Assembly (NCBI RefSeq): GCF_003144035.1
Contig: NZ_QFWT01000005.1
Location: 1 to 64,000 of the forward strand
From: Vibrio albus
Lineage (GTDB): Bacteria; Pseudomonadota; Gammaproteobacteria; Enterobacterales; Vibrionaceae
DNA: 64,000 nt
Direction of reading: 5' to 3'
Below the pieces are notes generated by a model. The model was not told the DNA's origin, searched no databases, and worked only from the letters and a program-made list of their open reading frames with translations. Below, piece by piece: positions 36,805 to 47,204 of this stretch (position 1 is the first letter of the stretch; each line of letters begins with the position of its first letter). A program made the position numbers and the translations under genes.

Positions 36805-37228
36805 GTTTGTCGTGTCTGCACTGCTGGCCGCACTGGTAAGTACCGCGGCAATCGCTGAGGTTAACTCACTTCGTGGAGATATAGGTACCGGAGAGGGTAA
36901 TGAAGTGGAAGCGGTGAAAAAAATCCCTCATAGCCAGGAAAGATTAGGGCTGGATTATGTGAATCAGCCACCGCTGATCCCGCATTCTACCGATCAGGTT
37001 CAGCTTAACCCCAGCAATAATGGCTGTCTGGAATGCCATGATGTGAATACTTACCGAAAAGCCAATGCGCCTCGTGTGAGTCCTACGCATTATATGGACA
37101 GGGATAATAAAATACTGGCTGAAGTCGCACCACGCCGCTATTTCTGCTTACAGTGTCACGTTACCCAGGTGGATGCTAAGCCTTTGGTTGAAAATGAATT
37201 TATACCAGCAGGTAAGTTTGGTGAATAG
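36794..37228 (+). CDS. napB: Nitrate reductase diheme cytochrome c subunit NapB
   Basis: 144 residues with a Sec signal peptide (MKNKFVVSALLAALVSTAAIA) and two c-heme motifs CLECH and CLQCH. It passes electrons to NapA in the periplasm. GGAG lies about seven bases before the ATG at 36794, which overlaps the napH end by 11 bases; a longer upstream frame has no signal peptide and was rejected. Confidence 0.95.
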   Translation: MKNKFVVSALLAALVSTAAIAEVNSLRGDIGTGEGNEVEAVKKIPHSQERLGLDYVNQPPLIPHSTDQVQLNPSNNGCLECHDVNTYRKANAPRVSPTHYMDRDNKILAEVAPRRYFCLQCHVTQVDAKPLVENEFIPAGKFGE

Positions 37229-37236
37229 GGGGTGTT

Positions 37237-37818
37237 ATGGAGTGGATTAAACGCCTCTGGGCGTGGCTGAAAAAGCCGAGCCATATGGCTCTCGGGGTAT
37301 TGCTGGCGATCGGTTTTGGTGTCGGTGCTTTTTTTGTGATCGGTTTTAACACCACAATGGCATTGTCCAATACGGAAGAGTTCTGTATTAGCTGTCATGA
37401 AATGGAACAGAACGTATATCAGGAATACATGGAAACCGTGCATTACACAAACCGTACCGGTGTGCGGGCAACCTGCCCGGACTGTCATGTACCCCATGAA
37501 TTTGTCCCTAAGATGATCCGTAAAATTCAGGCCAGCAAAGAATTATACGGCAAAATTTTTGGAATCATTGATACGCCGAAAAAGTTTGAAGAGCACAGGT
37601 TTGAGATGGCGTCTAACGAATGGGCCAGGATGAAGGCCAATGATTCACAGGAATGCCGGAACTGTCATAACTTTGAATATATGGACTTTGTGAAACAGAA
37701 ACCGGTCGCCGCCGAGATACATGATAAGGCCGAGGAACTGGGGCAGACCTGTATTGACTGTCACAAGGGTATTGCACATAGATTGCCTAAGGATCATGCG
37801 ATAAGTAAGGAACTGTAA
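37237..37818 (+). CDS. napC: Tetraheme cytochrome NapC, NapC/NirT family
   Basis: 193 residues: one N-terminal membrane anchor (about 18-38) and four heme c motifs CISCH, CPDCH, CRNCH and CIDCH. It oxidises membrane quinol and feeds NapB. Last gene of the nap operon; a terminator follows. Confidence 0.96.
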   Translation: MEWIKRLWAWLKKPSHMALGVLLAIGFGVGAFFVIGFNTTMALSNTEEFCISCHEMEQNVYQEYMETVHYTNRTGVRATCPDCHVPHEFVPKMIRKIQASKELYGKIFGIIDTPKKFEEHRFEMASNEWARMKANDSQECRNCHNFEYMDFVKQKPVAAEIHDKAEELGQTCIDCHKGIAHRLPKDHAISKEL

Positions 37819-37846
37819 GCAAACTCTGATAAACCGCAATGTACCG

Positions 37847-37876
37847 ATACCCGGCTGATAGTCGGGTATTTTTTTA
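37847..37876 (+). terminator. Rho-independent terminator of the nap operon
   Basis: Stem ATACCCG/CGGGTAT (37847-37853, 37863-37869) followed by a run of seven T residues, 28 bases past the napC stop. Confidence 0.9.
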
Positions 37877-37989
37877 CATAAAACGACCCTCTTGGTGCCT
37901 ATGTTTGAGACATGCTGGTACACGTATTAGAGCTATAATAAGGGTAAGAGCGTGGCGTTCACGCGCAAAGGGAAACCGTTGAGGGTGTT

Positions 37990-38310
37990 ATGGCTGTTGT
38001 TCGTAAGCATTTTGAGCTGGGTCATAAATATGAACCGGAAAAAGAACTGACGACTGAGCAGCGTCAGCGCTTTTCTGATGTTGCCAATAAAGCAGAGGCT
38101 CGCCGGGAACAACGTGAAATTTATGAATCTATCCTGCACCCGGAGAAAGCCAGAGCGGCTAAAGCCAGCAAGCTGAATTCACTGAAGCAGCGTGTGAAGT
38201 CCAGAGTAACCGGTCCTCGTAAGAGACGTATCGTGACATTCAGAATGGTGATCTGGCTGTTTGTCCTCTGGGCTTTCTGGCTCTGGGTTATGCTGATGTT
38301 CCCTGTCTGA
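37990..38310 (+). CDS. Hypothetical basic protein with C-terminal membrane anchor
   Basis: 106 residues, family not recognised. A highly charged, probably coiled-coil region (about 15-80, many Lys/Arg/Glu) precedes a single hydrophobic, tryptophan-rich helix (about 85-104) at the very C-terminus, the layout of a tail-anchored protein. GAGGGT lies before the ATG. It has its own promoter region after the nap terminator and is convergent with the hybrid kinase gene. Confidence 0.7.
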   Translation: MAVVRKHFELGHKYEPEKELTTEQRQRFSDVANKAEARREQREIYESILHPEKARAAKASKLNSLKQRVKSRVTGPRKRRIVTFRMVIWLFVLWAFWLWVMLMFPV

Positions 38311-38331
38311 TTACGGTATCTGTTGTAAGGC

Positions 38332-41277
38332 TTAATGCTCAAAAATACCGAGCTTATCCATGAGAGTTTGCAGCTCTTGCTGAGCGCCCTCAAAGTCGTA
38401 ACCCTCTACACATTTGCGGATTTTCTCTGCCTCTGCCTGCAGTCTCGTTCCTGTGAGTTTGGGTGTGATTTCTTCGATGATAATAACCGCCTCGGTGTCA
38501 TAATCATGAATCAACGTATCCAGCTTGTAGAGCAAAGGCCTGAGTTGTTCTTTGTCCGGCACGTCACCGGTTCCTGATACGCCGGATAGGGCAGCATCCG
38601 GCTCCTGCCTGCGTAAACAGGTTTCCAGTTCATTCATTACCGGATGCAATGCTTTTTCGACCAGTTCGAGAGGCTTCTGCACATCGTTATTTTCTGAGCA
38701 AGCCACTTCCAGAGCCCGGGCCGCTGTCTGAACGGCATCAATACCCAATGTACCGGCGGTGCCTTTCAATGTATGCGCTAAGCGCTCTGCTTTTCCTTTC
38801 TCGGTGTTGAGCAATGAGGAGAAGTGCCGGTTAAAATCCCGGTTTTGAGTATAAAAATGGCCGAGTAATTTCAGGTACAGTTTGACATTGCCTTGAGTGC
38901 GTTTCAGACCGGTTTCGGTATCAATCGTCGTAAGTGATGTCAGTGTGTCATCAACCTCTGTGACGGTTTCTGTTAATGGCTCCGTGCTGGCTTGCTCTGG
39001 TTGTTCTGACGGGGTTATCCACTGCGCCATGGTGATGAACATCTCTTCTATGTCCACTGGTTTGGCTATATGGTCGTTCATCCCTGCATCCAGAACTTTT
39101 TCCCGGTCTCCCGTCATGGCATTGGCGGTCATGGCAATAATCGGCAAGTCAGAAAAGCGGGAATCCTGCCTGATCAGCCGGGTTGCCGTGTAACCGTCCA
39201 TCACCGGCATCTGACAATCCATCAGCACACCGTCAAAGTGGGTTTTGTTGAGTTTATCTATCGCCTCTTGACCATTTTCAGCCAGGGTTACCCGGATATC
39301 GGCTTCATTAAGGATTTCCATCGACAAATCCTGGTTGATTTCATTATCTTCAACCAGAAGAACAGAGGCTCCGCGAAGCTTGTCCCTTGCCTGACTGGTA
39401 CTCTCGCTTTTCTCTTTTCTGCGGCTTGGTGAGATGGCCTCTTTGCCCAGAGCGGTCAGAACAGAATCGAGAAGGCCGGATGGCGTGGCCGGTTTCGTTA
39501 ATGTGCCTGCGATCCCCATGTCTGCGGCCAGCTCAATCAGGCCATCTTTGCTGTAGGCAGTGGTCAGGATAATGGCTGGAGGATTCTGAATGGATGGGTT
39601 TTCTTTGATTTTCTGGATGGTTTCAATACCATCCATGACTGGCATATCCCAGTCGATAACGACTATATCGAAATCATTATCACGGTGATTCGCCCTGTTT
39701 TCGAGAGTTTCAATGGCTTCCCGTCCACTGTTTTTCTCTGTGACAGAAAAACCAAAGTGCCTGAGCATATTGCTGATAATACCCCTTGTCGTCTCATTAT
39801 CGTCAGTGACTAAGACGTTAAGATGGCCAACTTGCTCAGAGATGACTTGTGGTAGCCGGGATTGCTGTGGCTGCTTTTGTACCCGGACGGTAAAGAAAAA
39901 TGTGCTCCCTTTTCCTGGCTGGCTTTTACACCATATTTTGCCTCTCATCATTTCAGTCAGCCTTCTGCTGATGGTCAGCCCCAGCCCGGTACCTCCATAT
40001 TTTCGGGTAGTCGATGAGTCTGCCTGGGTGAAGGGCTGAAACAGAGCATCCTGCTGATCCTGTGACATTCCTATCCCTGTATCTTTTACTGAGAAAAGAA
40101 GGATGACATCATCTTGGGATAATGCTTGTTCCGGAGCCTCTATTTTGATGGTGATCTCCCCCTCCTGAGGGGTGAATTTAACGGCATTGTTGGCAAGGTT
40201 GATGAGTATTTGCCCCAATCGAAGAGGATCGCCAATCAGAAATGTCGGCAGATCCGGGGGAATATCAAAGTTAAATTCTATCGATTTCTCCTCTGCTCTC
40301 AGAACGATCATCCGGGCAAGGCTATCCAGAACTTCTTCCAGCCGGAATTCGACGGATTCGAGCTCCAGACGACCGGCCTCGATTTTTGAAAAATCAAGCA
40401 GGTCATTGATGATATTTAACAGGGACTCGGCACTCTGATTGAGTTTTTCTATCTGGCTACGTTGTCTGGGAGCCAGTTTTGTCTGCAAAGCCAGGTAGCT
40501 CATTCCTATTATGGCGTTCATTGGCGTTCGGATTTCATGGCTCATATTGGCGATAAAATCCGATTTGGCCTGGTTGGCACAGTCGGCCTGTTCACGCGCC
40601 TCTTCCAGGCTCACGGCCAGCCTTTTCATACCGGCCTGGGCTTTGCGGATATTGCTGATTAACAGCAGCATAATGACGCAGAAAAAAACGGCGGCAAAGA
40701 ACAGGTAACTGGCTGCCGTATTGTAGGTGGTCATTTCGCTGTAACATTCATCTCCGTATTCACGCAACAGTTCGCCAATGAGTTGCCCTGAATTTTGTAT
40801 TTTTCCAGTGAGCGATGACAGCTTGAGATCGACCGTATCCAGTTCTGATGAGATGGTTCCGCCGTTCCCTTTTGTATAAGCCAGGGCATGTTCTAATGCC
40901 TTTCGCTGTTTTTTCAACTGGATCAGTGCGTCAAAGTCATTTTCGTACTGTTCAAAGCTATGTGTGAATTTCATCAGGTTATGCTGAGGCGTCAGAATTA
41001 AGTCATGCTTCAGCCCTTCAAGAAGTGACTGAATATCACTGATTGCCTGCTGAGCTTTCTGAGCGTCTTCATCATTACTGTCACGAATATAGACACTGCG
41101 AAACATTTTGGCAGAATCAAGCAGGTAGACGAGTTTATTGACAGTAATGTATCTGTCTACCGTTTTGAAATATTTTCCGGACCAGTAGGTGGTACCAAGG
41201 AAAAAAATCAGTACAAACAGTGTGATCAGCCCGGTCAGGTACTGCCCCCGTTTGAAAATGTCTTCCGTTATTCTCAT
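38332..41277 (-). CDS. Hybrid sensor histidine kinase (HK-REC-REC-Hpt)
   Basis: 981 residues. Two membrane helices (about 15-33 and 190-210) enclose a mostly helical periplasmic domain. A cytoplasmic kinase follows with phospho-acceptor His247 in [14 protein letters not shown], an ATPase domain ([12 protein letters not shown], then [15 protein letters not shown]), two receiver domains ([22 protein letters not shown]) and a C-terminal Hpt ([13 protein letters not shown]). It is an unorthodox phosphorelay kinase. It lies 20 bases after a response-regulator HD-GYP gene, its probable partner in the same operon. Confidence 0.92.
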   Translation of the reverse strand: MRITEDIFKRGQYLTGLITLFVLIFFLGTTYWSGKYFKTVDRYITVNKLVYLLDSAKMFRSVYIRDSNDEDAQKAQQAISDIQSLLEGLKHDLILTPQHNLMKFTHSFEQYENDFDALIQLKKQRKALEHALAYTKGNGGTISSELDTVDLKLSSLTGKIQNSGQLIGELLREYGDECYSEMTTYNTAASYLFFAAVFFCVIMLLLISNIRKAQAGMKRLAVSLEEAREQADCANQAKSDFIANMSHEIRTPMNAIIGMSYLALQTKLAPRQRSQIEKLNQSAESLLNIINDLLDFSKIEAGRLELESVEFRLEEVLDSLARMIVLRAEEKSIEFNFDIPPDLPTFLIGDPLRLGQILINLANNAVKFTPQEGEITIKIEAPEQALSQDDVILLFSVKDTGIGMSQDQQDALFQPFTQADSSTTRKYGGTGLGLTISRRLTEMMRGKIWCKSQPGKGSTFFFTVRVQKQPQQSRLPQVISEQVGHLNVLVTDDNETTRGIISNMLRHFGFSVTEKNSGREAIETLENRANHRDNDFDIVVIDWDMPVMDGIETIQKIKENPSIQNPPAIILTTAYSKDGLIELAADMGIAGTLTKPATPSGLLDSVLTALGKEAISPSRRKEKSESTSQARDKLRGASVLLVEDNEINQDLSMEILNEADIRVTLAENGQEAIDKLNKTHFDGVLMDCQMPVMDGYTATRLIRQDSRFSDLPIIAMTANAMTGDREKVLDAGMNDHIAKPVDIEEMFITMAQWITPSEQPEQASTEPLTETVTEVDDTLTSLTTIDTETGLKRTQGNVKLYLKLLGHFYTQNRDFNRHFSSLLNTEKGKAERLAHTLKGTAGTLGIDAVQTAARALEVACSENNDVQKPLELVEKALHPVMNELETCLRRQEPDAALSGVSGTGDVPDKEQLRPLLYKLDTLIHDYDTEAVIIIEEITPKLTGTRLQAEAEKIRKCVEGYDFEGAQQELQTLMDKLGIFEH

Positions 41278-41297
41278 CGTTATTCTGACCCGGTTTA

Positions 41298-42344
41298 TTA
41301 TTCGTTAGGGTATGTGCTCATGTCATCCTGATATTTCTGTCTTATCGCTTCAATGTTTGGCATGCATTCGAGAAATAAAGGAACCAGAGCCGGGTCAAAA
41401 TGTTTCCCGGACTGACGCTGAATATACTCAATAGATTTCTCTATAGACCATGCGTCTTTGTACGGACGCTGACTGGTCAATGCATCAAAGACATCAGCAA
41501 TTGCAACAATACGGGCTGACAGAGGGATCGCATCACCGGCGATGCCATTTGGATAACCGGAACCGTCCCATTTTTCGTGATGATACAAGGCAACTTCTTT
41601 TGCCAGTTGGAGTAAAGGAGATGCATGATCACCGATGATTTCTGCACCGAATACAGGATGTTTCTGCATGATGATCCATTCATTATTATTCAGTTTTTCC
41701 GGTTTCAAGAGGATTTGATCCGGAACACCGATTTTCCCCACATCATGCATGGGGGCAACGGTAGTCAGAAGTTCACACCAGTCTTCGTCACTGCTGGTCT
41801 TCCGGGCAAGGAGCCCGGCGTACAGGCTCATGCGGATGACATGCATACCTGTCTCGTTGTCTTTATATTCGGCAGCGCGCCCCAATCGATGGATGATTTC
41901 CAGACGGGTATTGTTTAATTCGGCGGTTCTCAGTTGCACCAGTTTTTCCAAATGGCGGGACTGATCGTACAGATTCAGATGGGTTCTGACCCGGGCAGAG
42001 ACAATAGGCGGGCTGACCGGCTTGGTAATATAGTCGCAGGCTCCGAGAGAAAATCCTAGCTCTTCGTCTTTTATTTCTGATTTGGCCGTTATAAAAATAA
42101 CCGGGATTTTGCTGGTCTCGGGGTTACGTTTTAACTGACGGCAGACCTCGTAACCGTCGATTTCCGGCATCATCACATCTAGTAAAATCAGATCAGGTTT
42201 GGGAGTTTCTTTAGCAATTTTCAGTGCAATTTTCCCGTTTAAGGCTGCTTTTATCCGGTAAAGTGGCTTTAAGATCCCACTGAGCACATCGATATTTTCG
42301 GGGGTGTCATCGACAACCAGAATAGTGGCTTTTTGACTGCTCAT
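41298..42344 (-). CDS. Response regulator with HD-GYP phosphodiesterase domain
   Basis: 348 residues: an N-terminal receiver ([12 protein letters not shown]; Asp in [14 protein letters not shown]) and a C-terminal HD-GYP domain ([31 protein letters not shown]) with both diagnostic motifs. HD-GYP enzymes hydrolyse cyclic-di-GMP. AGGAG precedes the ATG. It is the first gene of an operon with a hybrid kinase carrying an Hpt domain, which could phosphorylate it. Confidence 0.94.
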   Translation of the reverse strand: MSSQKATILVVDDTPENIDVLSGILKPLYRIKAALNGKIALKIAKETPKPDLILLDVMMPEIDGYEVCRQLKRNPETSKIPVIFITAKSEIKDEELGFSLGACDYITKPVSPPIVSARVRTHLNLYDQSRHLEKLVQLRTAELNNTRLEIIHRLGRAAEYKDNETGMHVIRMSLYAGLLARKTSSDEDWCELLTTVAPMHDVGKIGVPDQILLKPEKLNNNEWIIMQKHPVFGAEIIGDHASPLLQLAKEVALYHHEKWDGSGYPNGIAGDAIPLSARIVAIADVFDALTSQRPYKDAWSIEKSIEYIQRQSGKHFDPALVPLFLECMPNIEAIRQKYQDDMSTYPNE

Positions 42345-42558
42345 TCATTTCTCCTGATGTATGCCGACAAAATAATATGCTGCTTCAAGCATAGCGCAGT
42401 AAAGATATAAAACGTAGTAGCAAATCTGAACCCTGACTGTTGTTGCCTGAATTATAACCATTCACTCTTAAACAGAGTGCTAAGTCACTAACTAGTAACA
42501 CAATTACGTCTACACTGAACAATAACAAATGGATTTTATTGATCATTCGGGAGGTGAT

Positions 42559-44919
42559 ATGTCTATAACTCCGCTAAAACCATCTGAGCTGTATCATGTA
42601 GCAGAGCTTGATCAGCTTCCGTGCAAGTCGACAAAGGAACTGCCACCTATTGATGAGATAGTCGGTCAGGAGCGAGCACAAAAAGCCGTTGAGTTTGCCA
42701 TGTCTATTCGTGAAAAGGGATATAACATTTATGCAATAGGACATAACGGACTGGGCAAACGGACTATGATTCTGCGTTACCTTAACCGGCATCAACATGA
42801 AGCTGACTTGTTATATGACTGGTGTTATGTCGCTAATTTCGAAGATATTCGTACCCCTAAAGTGCTTAAGTTACCGGCGGGCATTGCAAATCCGTTCCGG
42901 CAGGATATCGAAAAACTCATGGTCAAGCTGGTTAAGGCCATTCCACTCGCGTTTGACAACGAAATGTATTTTAGCCGGGCGGAAAAACTGAAAGGGCAAC
43001 TGACTCAGAAACAACAGTCAGAGCTGGCGGAGATTACCCAGGAAGCAAAAGAAAAAGGCATTAGCCTGACGGTAACCAATCAGGGTGAATATCAGTTTGT
43101 CGCGATGAACGGGAAAGAGCTGCATACGGAAGAGACCTTTGATGCGCTGCCTCAGGAGGAACAGGACCGGTTCGGACAAACCATTGATGAGCTGGAGGTA
43201 ACTCTGCGTACTATGGTTCGTCAGTTAACAAGCTGGGAAGAAGAATACACAGAGAAGATCCAGAAGCTAAATGAGGAAGTGACTCTGGATGTCATTTCGC
43301 ATTTTATTAGAGAGTTAAAGAAAGCTTATTCCGACCATAATGAGATTAAAAAGTACCTGACTGAACTGCAAAAAGACATTGTCGAGAATGTCGAAATTTT
43401 TCTCGAAGAGGGAAGTGAGCAGGGCGAAATTGCCGCGGCCTCTTTGGATAAAAAGCTTCCCCGTCGGTACAAAATTAACGTCCTGGTCAGTCAGGCCTCT
43501 GATAACTATCCGATTATTGTAGAGGAGAGCCCCAACTACCATTCTCTGTTTGGGTACACCGAAACCGCGACGTTCAAAGGCACGGTGTTTACCGATTTCT
43601 CGCTGATCCGCTCTGGCGCTTTGCACAAAGCCAATGGCGGGGTGCTGTTGATGGATGCGATCAAGGTACTTGAGCAGCCTTATGTGTGGGATGGGCTGAA
43701 ACGGGCGCTTCGCTCACGGCAGTTGAGCCTGACGTCGCTGGAAAGAGAAGTGACGTTAACCGGTACTGTTTCTCTTGAGCCGGAACCTATTCCTCTGGAC
43801 GTGAAAATTATCCTGTTTGGCGATTACCGTACTTATCAGCTGTTGCAGCATTATGACCCTGAATTTAAAGAACTCTTCCGGGTAACGGCCGACTTTGAAG
43901 ACGAGATGGAACGCACCGAAGAATCTGAGCTGCAGTACGCTCAGTTTATCTCCAGTATTGTGCATGATAACGGTATGCTACATTGTGACAAAAAAGCGAT
44001 AGCCCGGATAATAGAACACAGTTCCCGGTGCGCGGGTGATCAGAAAAAGTTGTCGTTGCACTCGGCTCATATCGCGAATCTGTTGCGTGAATCCAACTAT
44101 GTAGCGAAAAGTGCCCGCTCAAATTTGATTCGGTACAGCCATGTTGATCAGGCGCTGAAAAATCAGGAGTCACGGGTGAGTCGTTTGCAGGATACTGTCA
44201 TGGAAAGCTTCCTGACGGGGACAACACTCATCAGAACCGATGGGGAAGCCGTTGGACAGGTGAATGCTCTGTCAGTTCTGAGTACCAGTGACCATATGTT
44301 TGGTGCGCCAAACCGCATTACAGCCGTTACGTCTTATGGTGAAGGTGAGGTGATTGATATTGAACGTAATGTTGATCTTGGCGGTAATATTCACTCCAAA
44401 GGTGTGCTGATTCTTTCTTCTTATATTGCATCAGTCTTTGGCAAAACGGCCAAAATTCCTCTGACAACGAATATTACGTTTGAGCAGTCTTATGGTGGTG
44501 TGGAAGGAGACAGTGCCAGTATGGCTGAGCTTTGTGCGGTTGTTTCAGCATTCTCAAAACAACCAAACCGACAGTATATTGCGATTACCGGGTCAATGAA
44601 TCAGTTTGGTGAGGCACAGCCGATAGGCGGTGTGAATGAAAAAATTGAGGGCTTTTTTGATGTTTGTGCGATTAAAGGTCGTCATCCTGAACAAGGTGTG
44701 ATCATTCCCCGGGCAAATGTGCGTAATCTGATGCTGCGTAAAGACATATGTCAGGCGATAGAAAAAGAAGAATTCCATATCTGGGCGATTGAGCATGTAA
44801 CGGAGGCGATTGAACTGTTTATGGGTAAACCTGCCGGTGAGGTGAGTGAAGAGGGAAGCTATCCTATCGACACTATTTTTGGTATTGCCCAAGCGAAGCT
44901 GAATGCATTACGTAAGTAA
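42559..44919 (+). CDS. Lon-family ATP-dependent protease-like protein (YcbZ/LonC-like)
   Basis: About 786 residues. An N-terminal AAA-like region carries a modified Walker A (GHNGLGKRT near residue 60) and a long coiled-coil insert (about 150-270). The C-terminal Lon protease domain has the Ser of GDSASMAELCAVVSAF and the Lys of GGVNEKIEGFF, forming the Ser-Lys dyad. A perfect ribosome site (GGGAGGTGAT) precedes the ATG at 42559, so an upstream in-frame ATG at 42529 was rejected. Monocistronic; function in proteolysis is likely, substrates unknown. Confidence 0.9.
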   Translation: MSITPLKPSELYHVAELDQLPCKSTKELPPIDEIVGQERAQKAVEFAMSIREKGYNIYAIGHNGLGKRTMILRYLNRHQHEADLLYDWCYVANFEDIRTPKVLKLPAGIANPFRQDIEKLMVKLVKAIPLAFDNEMYFSRAEKLKGQLTQKQQSELAEITQEAKEKGISLTVTNQGEYQFVAMNGKELHTEETFDALPQEEQDRFGQTIDELEVTLRTMVRQLTSWEEEYTEKIQKLNEEVTLDVISHFIRELKKAYSDHNEIKKYLTELQKDIVENVEIFLEEGSEQGEIAAASLDKKLPRRYKINVLVSQASDNYPIIVEESPNYHSLFGYTETATFKGTVFTDFSLIRSGALHKANGGVLLMDAIKVLEQPYVWDGLKRALRSRQLSLTSLEREVTLTGTVSLEPEPIPLDVKIILFGDYRTYQLLQHYDPEFKELFRVTADFEDEMERTEESELQYAQFISSIVHDNGMLHCDKKAIARIIEHSSRCAGDQKKLSLHSAHIANLLRESNYVAKSARSNLIRYSHVDQALKNQESRVSRLQDTVMESFLTGTTLIRTDGEAVGQVNALSVLSTSDHMFGAPNRITAVTSYGEGEVIDIERNVDLGGNIHSKGVLILSSYIASVFGKTAKIPLTTNITFEQSYGGVEGDSASMAELCAVVSAFSKQPNRQYIAITGSMNQFGEAQPIGGVNEKIEGFFDVCAIKGRHPEQGVIIPRANVRNLMLRKDICQAIEKEEFHIWAIEHVTEAIELFMGKPAGEVSEEGSYPIDTIFGIAQAKLNALRK

Positions 44920-44948
44920 TGTTATGCAGAAATTTACAATGTAAATGT

Positions 44949-44976
44949 AAAAAGGCGCATCAGCGCCTTTTATTTT
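44949..44976. terminator. Bidirectional rho-independent terminator
   Basis: Stem AAAAGGCGC/GCGCCTTTT (44950-44958, 44963-44971), loop ATCA, with U-rich tails on both strands. Serves the Lon-like gene and the convergent PilZ gene. Confidence 0.88.
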
Positions 44977-44985
44977 CTATTTGGC

Positions 44986-45729
44986 TCAAAGTTTCAAGCT
45001 TAGCTTAGTTCCGTTAAACTTCAGATGGCCTAATAAGGTTTTTACGTTTGCTGTGCCAATGTCATCAAACTGCATTCCATACTTGGCGTAATGCATGGAG
45101 CTTTGCAGATTACATACATGGCCCTTTAGCGGAGGTAGCTGAATATTGGAATTTCTTCCGGTAATCACTTCAATGGCAATTTTGTCACCGACATCAAAGT
45201 TCCTGGCCAGAGGGTTAGTGATAAAACGGCACCCACCCCGGGATAAATCGCGGATCTCACATTCTAATTTTTTACCATCAACATAGGCCCGGGCCTGAAG
45301 ATTCACGTCGTATCTTGGTTCTTTCCGTAACTGGTGGACGTTCATTACCCCGGGTATGGAGACCATCACCATAGGTAAGGGATGCTCTATGATGTGTAAA
45401 ATCTGACTCCGGAACTGAATAATTGCGCCTTCGCCTCGCTGGGAGATTGCTCGTATATTGATCCAGAACCCTTCCTGAAAAAAGAACTGTTGATCTTCTT
45501 CGGAGATTTCTGGGATTTCCAGTAAGAGCAGTTGGTCTGAATGGGAGCCAATAAATTTGGTTTTTCCCATATATTTGATACCAACCGGTGTTGTGATGTT
45601 GATAGTGAGTTCACTACCATGAGAAATCATATCAATAGCGTCTGTGCTGTTGACAACAGTATCAGTACCTTTGGCTGGGGCTACTGATGCTGCGCGATTA
45701 TTTACGGCTTCCACTGCGTTTTTGCTCAT
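44986..45729 (-). CDS. PilZ-domain cyclic-di-GMP receptor (YcgR/PlzD-like)
   Basis: 247 residues. An N-terminal YcgR-like domain (about 30-130) is followed by a PilZ domain with RKEPRYDV and DLSRGGCRF, the RxxxR and (D/N)xSxxG ligand motifs. Such proteins bind cyclic-di-GMP and often act on flagellar motors. Both motifs are intact, so binding is expected. No flagellar genes lie nearby. Confidence 0.9.
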   Translation of the reverse strand: MSKNAVEAVNNRAASVAPAKGTDTVVNSTDAIDMISHGSELTINITTPVGIKYMGKTKFIGSHSDQLLLLEIPEISEEDQQFFFQEGFWINIRAISQRGEGAIIQFRSQILHIIEHPLPMVMVSIPGVMNVHQLRKEPRYDVNLQARAYVDGKKLECEIRDLSRGGCRFITNPLARNFDVGDKIAIEVITGRNSNIQLPPLKGHVCNLQSSMHYAKYGMQFDDIGTANVKTLLGHLKFNGTKLSLKL

Positions 45730-46130
45730 CTATATCAAAGAGGGGTAATCGTTTTATCTGAATGCCTGACAATATTACCTGTTCGGTTTAACGATTTAAA
45801 TCACTGTCGGTGATAGGGGATTGAAAAAAAGTGATGCGAATCTCACTTTCATTTGCAACTCAAGAAAATGGTGTACAGCTCAAAATTTTCAAAATTGGCT
45901 CAAATTAGTAATAAATAATATAGAGTATTTACTGGAAAGATTTTGTACAGCCTGCTATTTTTCGTACTAAAGATCATAAGTGATGGTAGATTGTTCTATT
46001 GCGGGGGCAGTAGAACGTTTTTATCTTTGCAAGACACACTATTTTTAAAATAGACAATATCAAGATAACTCAGACGTCATAAAGAACGTTATTTAGCTTG
46101 ATTCGCATGTTGGCTAGGGACATAACATTG
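45730..46130. other. Intergenic region upstream of a diguanylate cyclase
   Basis: About 400 bp, AT-rich, with no supported gene. It carries the PilZ gene promoter (leftward) and an intrinsic-terminator-like hairpin at 45993-46022 with no gene in front of it on the plus strand; see the separate entry. Confidence 0.55.
45993..46022 (+). terminator. Orphan terminator/attenuator before the diguanylate cyclase
   Basis: 10-bp stem (45993-46002 with 46007-46016; one G-T wobble), loop GGGG, followed by GTTTTT. There is no plus-strand gene upstream, and the next gene starts about 110 bases later. It could end a small RNA or attenuate the cyclase mRNA. Confidence 0.6.
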
Positions 46131-47111
46131 ATGGATGCAACTGCTGAAAAGTTCGATTCAGGAATAGTCAGTCCGTTTGAGTTTCCGGAGGCGTATGAAC
46201 GCTTACTGGATACCATGCCGGAACCTTCTTTTTTATTCGACAGAGACGGAACGTATATTCAGGTTTTTGGTGGCCGGGATACTAAGCGCTATCATAACCC
46301 GCAATTGTTGGTCGGGAAGAATGTGTTTGATGTTTTTGCCCCTGAGCTGGCCAATGATTTCCTGGCAAAAATTCAGTGGGTACTTCAGGCCCAGCAAACC
46401 TTTCATTATGAATATACTATTCCGGTGCAGGACGTCGAATTGTTCAGAGGCCATCCAGGTCCGGCAGGAGAGAGAACATACGAAGGCTTTCTGACCCCCG
46501 TCAGCTTCGCTTCAGACGAAGACTTTGTGATTTGGAATGCACGGTGTATTACTCAGCACCACAAAACCCTTGGTGAATTGAATAAACAGAAAAAAGAGCT
46601 GAAGCGGATTTCTCAGCATGATCACCTTACCTGTATCTATAATCGTTTTGCACTGGAAGAATTGTTGCCGCCTGTTCTGAGACGAGCACAAGAGACCGGA
46701 CAAAGTATTGCAACGGTTATGGTCGATCTGGACTATTTTAAATTACTGAATGACTATTTCGGGCATCTTGAAGGTGACAGAGCTCTGATCAAACTTGGAG
46801 CATTAATTCGCCACTATTTCCAGCCGGAAGGGTATTGCTTCCGTTATGGAGGCGATGAGTTTTTTATCGTTATGTTCGGTGAAGAGCTTTTAAAAGTCGA
46901 AGAACGTTTATTGGGGTTCCGTCGCGCTGTTCACGAAGCGAGGATACCCAATCCAAACTCCCCAATTTCAGAGCATCTGACGGTAACGATAGGTGTGCAC
47001 TATAATCAGCAGATCTCAGAAGAGGTTGATATCGAACAGCTGGTTTCACTGGCGGACAAGGCTTTGTATAACGGTAAAGCTGAAACAAAAAATACGATTT
47101 CGTTTGTATAA
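46131..47111 (+). CDS. PAS-GGDEF diguanylate cyclase
   Basis: About 326 residues, no membrane helix. An N-terminal PAS-like domain (about 15-150: PEPSFLFDRDGTYIQVFGG) is followed by a GGDEF domain with an intact RYGGDEFFIVMF motif. The RxxD inhibitory I-site is absent, so product feedback may be weak. Starts at 46107 (ATG) and 46098 (TTG) are possible; 46131 was chosen because AGGGA lies ten bases upstream. A terminator follows. Confidence 0.85.
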   Translation: MDATAEKFDSGIVSPFEFPEAYERLLDTMPEPSFLFDRDGTYIQVFGGRDTKRYHNPQLLVGKNVFDVFAPELANDFLAKIQWVLQAQQTFHYEYTIPVQDVELFRGHPGPAGERTYEGFLTPVSFASDEDFVIWNARCITQHHKTLGELNKQKKELKRISQHDHLTCIYNRFALEELLPPVLRRAQETGQSIATVMVDLDYFKLLNDYFGHLEGDRALIKLGALIRHYFQPEGYCFRYGGDEFFIVMFGEELLKVEERLLGFRRAVHEARIPNPNSPISEHLTVTIGVHYNQQISEEVDIEQLVSLADKALYNGKAETKNTISFV

Positions 47112-47149
47112 GGCTATTGTCTGAGTGTTGATATAGACCATATTGGCAG

Positions 47150-47184
47150 GCGACCTCTATCAAAGAGGCCGCTTGTTTTGTTTT
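47150..47184 (+). terminator. Rho-independent terminator after the PAS-GGDEF gene
   Basis: Stem GCG-A-CCTCT/AGAGG-C-CGC (47150-47158, 47164-47172; one internal mismatch), followed by TTGTTTTGTTTT. Confidence 0.65.
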
Positions 47185-47204
47185 GAGCTTAATGTTACTT
47201 CCGT

